Below, piece after piece: positions 1-7,426 of a DNA stretch of 10,040 nt. The notes below the pieces were generated by a model. It was not told where the DNA came from and ran no database searches. It saw nothing but the letters and a program-made list of their open reading frames with translations. The DNA lies in the NCBI GenBank assembly GCA_036939355.1, contig JALLAP010000847.1:1-10040 (forward strand). Reading direction: 5' to 3'. This DNA is from Thalassiosira profunda (taxonomy: Eukaryota; Bacillariophyta; Thalassiosirophyceae; Thalassiosirales; Thalassiosiraceae). A program made the position numbers and the translations under genes. How positions within the stretch are numbered: the stretch's first letter is position 1; each line of letters opens with the position of its first letter.

Positions 1-1
1 G

Positions 2-55
2 ATCAAGGTGGCGCGGGCGATCAAGCTCGCCGGAGAAGAGGGCGGGGACAACTAA
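2..55 (+). CDS. possible C-terminal end of an upstream gene (partial)
   Basis: From position 2 a frame reads IKVARAIKLAGEEGGDN and ends at a TAA at 53-55. The composition (basic/aliphatic helix, then an acidic-glycine tail) is protein-like and GC-rich, and the sequence turns AT-richer and T-rich straight after the stop, as expected at the start of a 3' UTR. Seventeen residues are too few to name a family. The other two forward frames are also open across this short edge, so the choice of frame is a judgement and the feature is tentative. Confidence 0.35.
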   Translation: MKVARAIKLAGEEGGDN

Positions 56-723
56 GCGTGCTATTGTTGTATCTCTGTCCAAGACGAAAAAATAGACATT
101 ATAATTGCTGTTGTAGCGTTGTTGTTTTCCCCATTCCCCTCCTCCGGGGGTGGAGTACTTCCAAGCTCGGGGGAGGTGGATATCAAGTCCAAGCTTATAT
201 TGGGGTCTCCAAGAAAGCGACCACATAAGATGTGCTCAAAATGAGAGAGGAGGGGGGGACAGCAGGATGGTTCTGCGCCCTGACATACCCTCTCAAGCAG
301 ATGGATATAACCCGCTTCCACTGTATCCTCCAAGGTTTACCCAGCCTTCCTTCCCCGCCACCACCACGTAGCCCTTTGCTCCAAGACTCACGCGCTCTTG
401 GCTCGTAGAAGAGGGTTTCACCACCGACAAATTTGCTAGCCTCCGAGCCAAGGTTTACTACAAGTCAGCCTTCCCCCCTGAAGCATGCAAGCCCTTTGCA
501 ACAAAACCGTTCAACAATTCCAAGTCTCAAGCGCTTGGAGAAAGCTCTTTTCACCGGTACCAAGCCTCTCGCCAACTGGTACCATTTCAAAGTTTCTCTT
601 GATTTTGATATTCCGGGGTCTGGGCGGGCGTTGGGGATTTCCACCTCGCCGTCCTCGGCCGTCGGTGCCCGTCAGATCGTAGCAACCAAGGCCGCCCTGT
701 CTGGGTACCCTGGGGCCGCTGCA
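56..723 (+). promoter_or_regulatory. intergenic region: 3' UTR of the upstream gene, then promoter/leader of the NPHP4-like gene
   Basis: No convincing gene lies in these 668 bases. The first part (56-140) is T-rich and looks like a 3' UTR. The region carries the word CCAAG on the plus strand at 79, 161, 189, 209, 330, 381, 448, 520 and 560, far more often than chance predicts, plus further CAAG words. It also holds a diverged direct repeat (330-401 against 448-540). From 409 to 723 the frame of the downstream gene stays open without an ATG, after a TAG at 406-408. I treat this as leader sequence, although a short 5' exon spliced into it cannot be excluded. No TATA box is convincing. Confidence 0.5.
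330..540 (+). repeat. diverged direct repeat, two copies about 120 bp apart
   Basis: Four blocks recur in the same order. CCAAGGTTTAC is at 330-340 and 448-458. CAGCCTTCC is at 342-350 and 466-474. GCCCTTTGC is at 371-379 and 491-499. A block of about 20 bases, CCAAG(A/T)CTCA(C/A)GCGCT...TGG, is at 381-401 and 520-538. Offsets are 118, 124, 120 and 139 bp, so the copies have gained small insertions. It looks like an old tandem duplication of a promoter or leader segment. No mobile-element hallmarks are visible. Confidence 0.55.
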
Positions 724-3354
724 ATGGCAGACCAAGCCGAGTCCGCCCAACGATGGATGTCGGAGAGGTGCAAGTCGGTGCCGGTAGCCCTTGACGGGCT
801 GTCCAAGGATGTAGCGCCGAAGCTGGCTGCAAATCCAGTCGGCTATGGCCTCCTTCTCTCCGGCGTCGATCCCTCTTGGCCACTCCCGCACAGCCTCCGG
901 AAGAAACTCGAATTGGCCGAGCTGGATGGCGCCCATCACACCAACATTACGTGCTCCGTGTCGATGGCGTTGTACCACGCGCCCTCCAAGCGCTTCTTCG
1001 GCTCGACGCACGCTGGCTACTCACATCCCTTTGCAATCAAGAGCTCCCTCACAGTGCCCGCTGACAATTTAAATGAGCTCGTATACTTCCACCCGAGGCT
1101 CGACGATCCCAATGTCTTTGTTGTCGTCGAGCTAGTTACATCGATCTTGTCGCCTCTGGATGGCAGCGTCTCCGGCCGCTACGGCTGTGGTTGGGCGCTC
1201 ATTCCTCTCCGGGACGATGGCCACCAGATCGATTCGACGGGCAGAGTGGCTCTGTACGGGGGCTCGCCCAGGGACCTATTGCAGTTGCAGCTCAAAGGCA
1301 GCAGATCATCTGCGGTATTGCAACATCTCGAGGCAAAGAAGACGGCTGGAATGCTCTCCTACAATCTGTCGCGCTCAAATGGACTCGGCGATGCCCTCTC
1401 GTCCTGTTTCAGGGAGCACCAGATTGTGGGAGCCGCTGCGCCAATTCCCGGGCTGCGACCTACATCAATTCATTACTTGGACAATCGAGACAGCGTTGTC
1501 GATACTCCTTGTGTCGGTGCGTTTCCCAAAGGAAATGCTCTCGACTGGACGTTGCTTCCGCCGATGGACTGCCCTGCAATTCTAGCCAGTCCAACTGCCC
1601 TCGAGGCGAGCCACATGACCGTGGAACTACCGCATCGATTGGAAATGGAGAAGAAACTAGTTGCATGGGTTACATCCGCCCTACCAAAAGGGAAAGGCAA
1701 CAACTTGCTAACCAAAATGTTTGGCTGGAACAAGCTCAAGGCTGATGCCTCTCCGGGCATTCCAGTAACAACTGTTTCTCACCGCAAGCTGAGAATCGGC
1801 GTGCACAATGGTCACGTCGTTCTCAACAACCAATGGCACGAGATTGAGTTGCACTGCGATTACTCCGAGCCTGAGAGACTGCGAGCTCAGAATGATCTCG
1901 CAATATCGACGTACGTTGACCACCCATCTTGCGCGCTGCTTTGTGCTCTCGAGTATGAGCTGGTCACGACCCACACTACGAGAGGCTTGCAGTCTCCAAA
2001 GAAGGAGACCACAAGTACATCTACCGTCGTTGTCGGCGTGGGCGTTCTTTGTTCGGTCGACAGAGCTGGCAAGAGCGAAGCGAGTGCGCAGTCAGCGGTA
2101 TTGGAGCTGTTCAACGACTCGCAGTGCCAGTCGATGTGCGCCCATCCTCTGTTCACGCCAGCCCAAGACGACACAGCTGGGCCTCAAGTCTTGTACTTCG
2201 AGTTGCGTCCTTTCGATGCATCAAGGGCGATTGAAGAGCTAGATCGGAGTGATCGGGTGACGAATGAGGCGAAGGAATCAGATTCAGACGCAGCATCCTT
2301 GGACCGCACCGCCAAGTCTCGCTTTCTGAGGATCCATGAGAGTAAGAAGTGCGAGGCCAAGTCGGATTGCTCGTACGTGTCGAGGATCGAAGAAACATCG
2401 ATTGAAGATACGAGTACCATTACGGACGCAAGCCCTTTTCGCCCAGCCAGAGCGATTACGGTCGATGATGTTTCCAGAGCGTCCTTTGAATACTCTGCTT
2501 CAGTCGAGATGAGCGATGAGAATACAGAGACTTCGATCGAGGTGGCTTTGCACTCGTTCACCGTTCCTTCAGGCCAGCACGGTTCATTGCCAACGGCGTT
2601 GAAGTTCCGGTTCAAGCTGTATACTCTTGACGAGGTCTCGACTGGCTTGCTTCCATTGCGTGGGACGGCGTTCGTCCAACCTTCTAGCTTCGCATTTGGC
2701 TACGACTTCGCAAGCGTGGACTCTCCGGAGGAGTTGGCTCTGTTTCTAATGGAGAGAGATCTCGTTGTGGAGGTGCTCAGCGGCGAGTCCCAAATTGTTG
2801 GAACAATGCTGCTGCCGTTGCACCTTTTCTTGAGACAGGGCAAGGCTCTTCGGCGACTAGAGAATCTCTCCGTTGACGTCATCTGCGGCAAACAGTTTAC
2901 TGTTGGCAGCATCATTCTCTCGATCGAGTGCCTTGGTAGGAATAGCGACAAGCCGCAGGACACGTCGGTGACACAACGGCCAGCCGGCAAACGCGTCGTT
3001 GCAAAGTGTTTGCTGGATACCCCAGAGGTAAGGAGCATGGCAAACGAGCTTTGCAGGTGTTATGGAGAGAGCCGCCGAGAAGATGGTCAAACCGCCCGCG
3101 GAGAAGGCAGCAGTCTTAGGCAGCAGCAACTTCAGGCAGTGGAAGAGTTTAGGCGGCAGCGCCAGAGGGAGGGAGACCGCGCACCAACGGATGCACTTGA
3201 CTCGTTCTTCCGCGAAGTCACCAACCTTTCTGGGCACAATGATGTCGAAGCGCGAGTGTTGAACGCCGTCCAGTGGGCTCGTGAGGGCAAGAAGAAGCAG
3301 GTCATAGCAGAGCACGTCCAAAAATACCGCGACGGCTTGGCAAGTGTTGATTAG
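724..3354 (+). CDS. NPHP4: nephrocystin-4 (NPHP4)-like ciliary transition-zone protein, short form
   Basis: Encodes 876 residues in one exon. In animals and green algae NPHP4 sits in the transition zone at the base of the cilium, binds NPHP1 and RPGRIP1L, and helps gate entry of proteins into the flagellum. The order of landmarks matches animal NPHP4: VSMALYHAPSKRFFG (about 77-91), LVYFHPRLDDPNVFVVVELV (119-138), CGWALIPL (155-162), YGGSPRDLL (about 178-186), IPGLRP (241-246), RKLRIGVHNG (354-363), HPSCALLCALEYEL (400-413), an acidic Ser/Thr-rich linker (about 500-600), FRFKLYTL (628), a second C2-like block with LVVEVLSGESQIVG and LHLFLRQGKALR (679-710), and GSIILSIECLG (728-738). A basic coiled-coil-like tail follows. 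The human protein is 1426 residues; this one stops before the Ig/MSP-like C-terminal part. ATG 724 is the first in-frame ATG, and the alignment to animal N-termini starts near it. A longer open frame upstream has only non-ATG codons. The family call rests on recalled sequence features, not a search. Confidence 0.86.
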   Translation: MADQAESAQRWMSERCKSVPVALDGLSKDVAPKLAANPVGYGLLLSGVDPSWPLPHSLRKKLELAELDGAHHTNITCSVSMALYHAPSKRFFGSTHAGYSHPFAIKSSLTVPADNLNELVYFHPRLDDPNVFVVVELVTSILSPLDGSVSGRYGCGWALIPLRDDGHQIDSTGRVALYGGSPRDLLQLQLKGSRSSAVLQHLEAKKTAGMLSYNLSRSNGLGDALSSCFREHQIVGAAAPIPGLRPTSIHYLDNRDSVVDTPCVGAFPKGNALDWTLLPPMDCPAILASPTALEASHMTVELPHRLEMEKKLVAWVTSALPKGKGNNLLTKMFGWNKLKADASPGIPVTTVSHRKLRIGVHNGHVVLNNQWHEIELHCDYSEPERLRAQNDLAISTYVDHPSCALLCALEYELVTTHTTRGLQSPKKETTSTSTVVVGVGVLCSVDRAGKSEASAQSAVLELFNDSQCQSMCAHPLFTPAQDDTAGPQVLYFELRPFDASRAIEELDRSDRVTNEAKESDSDAASLDRTAKSRFLRIHESKKCEAKSDCSYVSRIEETSIEDTSTITDASPFRPARAITVDDVSRASFEYSASVEMSDENTETSIEVALHSFTVPSGQHGSLPTALKFRFKLYTLDEVSTGLLPLRGTAFVQPSSFAFGYDFASVDSPEELALFLMERDLVVEVLSGESQIVGTMLLPLHLFLRQGKALRRLENLSVDVICGKQFTVGSIILSIECLGRNSDKPQDTSVTQRPAGKRVVAKCLLDTPEVRSMANELCRCYGESRREDGQTARGEGSSLRQQQLQAVEEFRRQRQREGDRAPTDALDSFFREVTNLSGHNDVEARVLNAVQWAREGKKKQVIAEHVQKYRDGLASVD

Positions 3355-3436
3355 TCTACACTAAAGATAACTGATGACCTTTCTCCACAGTTGCTATTGC
3401 TACACTTTGTCCACCTCCGGGAGGTCCGGTTACCAG
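3355..3436. other. 82-bp convergent intergenic spacer
   Basis: The NPHP4-like stop (TAG 3352-3354) and the E3-ligase stop (TAA, complement of 3437-3439) face each other across 82 bases. Both 3' UTRs must fit here or overlap the neighbouring coding sequence. No obvious hairpin terminator or clear AATAAA signal is visible on either strand. Confidence 0.7.
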
Positions 3437-6400
3437 TTATAAGCTCGGAAGATTGCACCGGCAAATCGGGCATTCCATCTTGACCTCCATCCACTGCTCG
3501 AGGCAATGCCTGTGGAAAATGTGGTCGCACGGCGCCAGCATGTAGCCTCTCCGGTCGTTGACGTCGATTTCGTTGTAGCAAATGACGCAGTCCAGCGTGG
3601 GGGTATTCGGCGTGTCCTCGCTCATCGACGTGCGGCCAGCGTCTTCGATGGTCCTATGAGGGAGATTTCTCGCCACGCCGTTGCTTCGTTCGCGAGAGGG
3701 AGACGCGTCGCCGTTCAGCAAGGGCCCGAGCTCAATTTCGGACGGCGATCCGTTCGATGAATTGCTAGCTGCGCGAGGCAGAAGCGAGGCTGGTATCGGC
3801 CGGCTGTATTCATACTTGGGCGGCAGGAATCTTTGCGGAATCATAAATCGCGTGCCATACTTGCTTTGCGCAAACAGAATGGCCGTCTGAACGGCGATCC
3901 ACAGTATCAACAACTCCACCATTTTTGGCTCCGTCGGGAAGTCCGGGTTGACTTCTTTCAGGAAGTTGTTCTTGACCGCAAACACGTACATTGGCGCCAC
4001 CGAACGAGTCAACGCCATCCCGTACATGTAATAGGGATGAAGAGGTTTCCTCGATTCCGTGATGACATTCAGGATAATCTGCGGCACCCAAAAGCTATAA
4101 AGCAACAGGACGTAAAGCGTTCGATTCGATTGCCCAATGTACCAAAAGGCCAGGATGGTGAACATGAGGGCACCGTAGAATTTCAGATGCAGCCTGTAAG
4201 ACAGAATGTTAGACAAACGAAGTCTCGCTAGACCGAAAAGATGCAAAGAAGACTTACAGAGTCACTTGTCTCCTCAGATCTTCCTGCGTCAGACCAGTGT
4301 TGTTGGCGTTGTTCCGCGCTTGGATGATGATTGCCATATACTTCATCTCGATGACACAGAAGATCAGCAGCTTGAAGAAGGCCACGCTCGCGAAGGCCGT
4401 GAAGAGCGGCTGCATGACCAGGCAGAGGAAGATGTGACTGATGCACAGTATGGCGTCCAGGACCGTCTGCCAGCCGATGCACATCAGCGATACGTTGGAG
4501 GCAACGCTCTGTGCTTGCGTGTGCAGCAACTGCCTTAGAAGGATGACGATTTGCGTCAAGCATGTGAGCATCATGTAGAAGGAATAGTTGATTGCTTTGC
4601 CCGTCGTGTGCTCCCAATTCGTTCGCATGGCTGTCACGTTCACGAAGGAATGGAAATCGCAGTTCTCCGAATCAATGTCTCCCAGAATTTGCATCACCAA
4701 CGCCTCCTTCGGCGTTTGCTCCTCGAGGAAGTCGAGCTGCGACTTCATCACCAGCAGGTACTGCGGCCGTTTCAGCTTGATCTTTTCGCTTCCTGAGTGT
4801 GCAATATTCAGATATGGGTTGAAGACGCCGTCCATTCTCAGCCGATGCTCCGTGGACGATCTCCACTCGCCATACGTCCATTTCGTGGTTTGGACGTCAA
4901 AGTTCATCTCGAACTCGCAGTTCATCGAGTTGACTTCCAAGGCCTGCTCGCGGCTGGGCAGCCTCCTCGTCATGTGGGGCGATGCCTTCTTGACGGATCC
5001 CTCCGCATCGTCCATCGCGTATGGAAACGGAAAGGCGTATTGCTCGGGCATCGATCGTTTTTGCGTCGCCGCCAAGACGGATTGGATCTTTTCGAAGCGC
5101 ACAGGAAGTGAACCGTTGACCACCATCGTCGCATTCCCTTCGTTCGACGATTCCGCCACCAAGTTGTCCTCGATGTTGCTTCCTTCTTCGGCCAGACTTC
5201 TGTGCCTTGCTGCGCGATTTGCCTCATCGTCGTGGACCAAGCCCTCATCAAGTGATTGGATGAGAGTCCACCCTGCACTCTCCATCGATTCTCTTGATTG
5301 CGCAGGATTCTTCGAGAGGCGATCATCGTTGCCTTGGTAATGCGACGAGTACATCTCCATCACTTCATGTCGTATTTGAGCCACCACCTCGTTGACATCC
5401 CCCATAAGGCCCCTGGTTTGATCGTGCGAGTCCCGGGACTGCGCCCCAGCACCTGATACGACCTTTTCCAATGCATCTTGCAGCCGTCTCCGTCGGTCTG
5501 ATGACTCCTCTTGCTCATCCTCGCTCGCGTCCAATTCTTCTGCGTCTTCGCTCTCACTGTGTTTTTCGCCTTTTTCGATCCGCCGCACGCCCAAGACGCT
5601 CCGTCTTCGTCCCATTCCACCCTGCATTGGAGTCGTCACCAGGCTCATCTTCCCAATGCCGTGTATTATCACGCCGCGTACTCGCAGCAAAACGTCCGTG
5701 CGGCGCGATACGAAGCTCGTCGTCATTCCGTCGTAGAGCTTGACGAGGCCGGCGACGGTGCTGATTTCGTTCATGGCCGGGATGGGGCGGGAGTAGAGCT
5801 GGAAGGCAGCCCGGCCGGCATCCTTGGAGATGCTTAGGTACGGCGTCTTTTTGTCGCTGTCCGCGGCGGAAGCGCCGAAGGACCGTTGGCCCATCCCAAC
5901 CCTTTGCGGCCCCACTCTGTGCGAATTGGATGCATCAGAGTCAGAGTCGGCTGTGGCGTTCCCCACCGTTCGGCCCGGTTCCAGATACGTATCGCGGGGG
6001 AGCAGCAGCAACCCCACATCCTTCTTTCGCTGGTGCAGCTGGGTTTGCAACCAAGTGTGGATTTCGTCGACAGTGACATTACGTTCCTTTGCCTCTTTGT
6101 CCTCCTTGCTCTTGCTTTTGCTGTCCCTTTCCTCCGACTCGCCCACTGTTTTGTTCTTTGGATGCCGCACCCACAAACCACGATAGTACCCCGTGGCATT
6201 CCTCGGATAGTGATGCAGCGTCACATCATCCACCTCCTTTGCCTTTTCATCATTAGGAGTGGCCGTCGACGGAGATTTCCGTGGCGAAATGTCCACCTTC
6301 ACTTGCATCTTCGCATCGTCTTCCTCCTTTCCACTGTCCTTGCCCTTTTTCGGTCCCTCCTTGTCTTCCGAATCGTCCTTCTCCTCTTCCGCCACCATTC

Positions 6401-7014
6401 CCTTCTCCGCTTCCGCCTTCAGCTTTTCCTCTATTAGTTTCCTGAGTTCTGCCTCGACGTCTCGCCCATCGTTCTTCTTCACAAGCTCGTGGTACCTCGA
6501 ATCAGGATTCTCCGTAATCGCCCGCAGGACGGCGCCATCCTCGTCAACGCGGGATTGGTATACCTCCGGAGGCAGGGGACTGATCAAGTTGCCCTCGTCG
6601 TCCAAATATCCCAGCTTCGACCAGTGCTGTCGATTTTTGTCGTGCCGCCGGATGTGCTGCCGCGCCCGGTGGTTGCGTCTGTTTTGTTGTTCATCGCCAT
6701 CCATGAGGAGGAGGACCATCAAAAACATCATGAGCATGCGCAGGGTGCGCTGGCGCCGCTGTCGTTCTTGCCACGCCAGACTGGGCGGCGAATGCATGGG
6801 AGTTGTCAAATTTGCACGGTTATCAGCACAAAAGTTCAGGGATCAACATGTTGCAAATCTGCAAGCAGAGTGGAAATGCAGCACAATAGCACACTCACAT
6901 TGCTGCCCGATTCATCCGAGTGAAATCCGGCGGTTCTTCGCCAGGCATACCCCCAGGAAGGCCTCCCCCAGGACCAGGGAGCATGGGATCGGCGAGGGGA
7001 ACGGGTCCGAACAT
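3437..7014 (-). CDS. TUL1: Tul1/Dsc1-type transmembrane RING-H2 E3 ubiquitin ligase
   Basis: Modelled as complement(join(3437..4193,4258..6780,6899..7014)), 3396 coding nt, 1131 residues, in frame throughout. Tul1/DscA ligases ubiquitinate membrane proteins in the Golgi and endosomes for vacuolar or proteasomal disposal; plant FLY1/FLY2 are relatives. Visible parts: a Pro/Gly-rich start (1-38), a short hydrophobic segment (about 54-65), a long hydrophilic, charged, probably luminal region with N-glycosylation sequons and GYYRGLW (236-242), then about seven membrane segments (about 769-793, 800-831, 832-858, 885-899, 905-924, 936-953, 971-988). The family-typical YGTRFMIPQRFLPPKY lies at 992-1007. 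The protein ends with a RING-H2: C1082, C1085, C1102, H1104, H1107, C1110, C1121, C1124, the usual C-terminal place in this family. The second intron is strongly supported because it restores the membrane domain. The first exon is less sure: without it the start would be ATG 6797-6795 (1098 residues). It shares a divergent promoter with the GT60 gene. Confidence 0.85.
4194..4257 (-). other. intron 2 of the Tul1-like gene (64 nt)
   Basis: On the minus strand the donor is CT|GTAAGT and the acceptor is CTTACAG|GCTG. Removal joins ...RQVTL to LHLKFYGALM in frame (phase 2) and links the membrane region to the last membrane segments and RING. Without splicing a TAA lies at intron bases 2-4, so retention would cut off the RING and four membrane segments. 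At 64 nt it is the shortest intron in the window. Confidence 0.9.
6781..6898 (-). other. intron 1 of the Tul1-like gene (118 nt, inferred)
   Basis: The minus-strand donor is GCAAT|GTGAGT and the acceptor CCGCCCAG|TCTGGCG. It joins TRMNRAA to LAWQERQRRQ through a new Ile codon (phase 2). A branch-point-like GCTGATAAC lies about 50 nt before the acceptor. An earlier AG (TTGCAG) gives a stop five codons on and is excluded. Support comes from the strong donor and from the upstream exon frame; the pyrimidine tract before the acceptor is weak. The alternative is translation from ATG 6797, with this segment as 5' UTR. Confidence 0.6.
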
Positions 7015-7426
7015 TTCGGAAGGGAGCAACAGTGGACCGCGTGCGAGCAATCCCGGATGTGAATGAGAGCGATCAGCGGGAGACAGAATGTGCCGATCGA
7101 CCACTGTTGCCTCCTATGACTTCACAACCATCAGCGCCAAACGATTTGCAAATGCTTGCGCCGCGGAGAGCCCCAAGGTTGCTCCGGCCCGACATACCGC
7201 TCGATGGCGATGGCAACATACACGTTGCTTCTCGTCCTCCGGCCCGTACCCTAAACCTTTTTGATATAACTCCTATGAAAAATATCTTGGGTACCTACCA
7301 TACATATCTGCTAAGTGCTGGTGTCACCTAACTGTAGGGAGTTAGTTCACAGAAAGTGGCCTAAGATCTAAGATCTCACCTCCAAGTCCAAGGCGGTCGG
7401 GCGACAAGAAGGGCAACGGCACCACC
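7015..7426. promoter_or_regulatory. divergent promoter region between the Tul1-like and GT60 genes
   Basis: These 412 bases separate two start codons pointing away from each other, so both promoters and 5' UTRs must lie here. Positions 7255-7345 are clearly AT-richer than the flanks and include TTTTTGATATAAC and ATGAAAAATATC. A tandem AAGATCT pair is at 7364-7376, and TCCAAGTCCAAG at 7381-7392 precedes the GT60 start. A plus-strand ATG frame at 7116-7331 (71 codons) has low-complexity Pro/Arg content and is not supported as a gene; it could act as an upstream ORF or be part of a 5' exon of the GT60 gene. Confidence 0.6.

Noticed and set aside
433..723. Extension of the NPHP4-like gene to a start at 433
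   Set aside because: Position 433 is TTG, not ATG. The first in-frame ATG is 724, and similarity to NPHP4 N-termini begins near that point. Kept as a question, not as the gene start.
2184..2615. Minus-strand 143-codon frame opposite the NPHP4 linker
   Set aside because: Ser-rich shadow of the Ser/Asp-rich linker codons; no motifs.
7116..7331. Plus-strand 71-codon ATG frame in the divergent promoter
   Set aside because: It is Pro/Arg-rich with no recognisable domain and lies wholly between two divergent genes. A 5' exon of the GT60 gene is conceivable, but no splice model is clearly better than the strong ATG at 7427.
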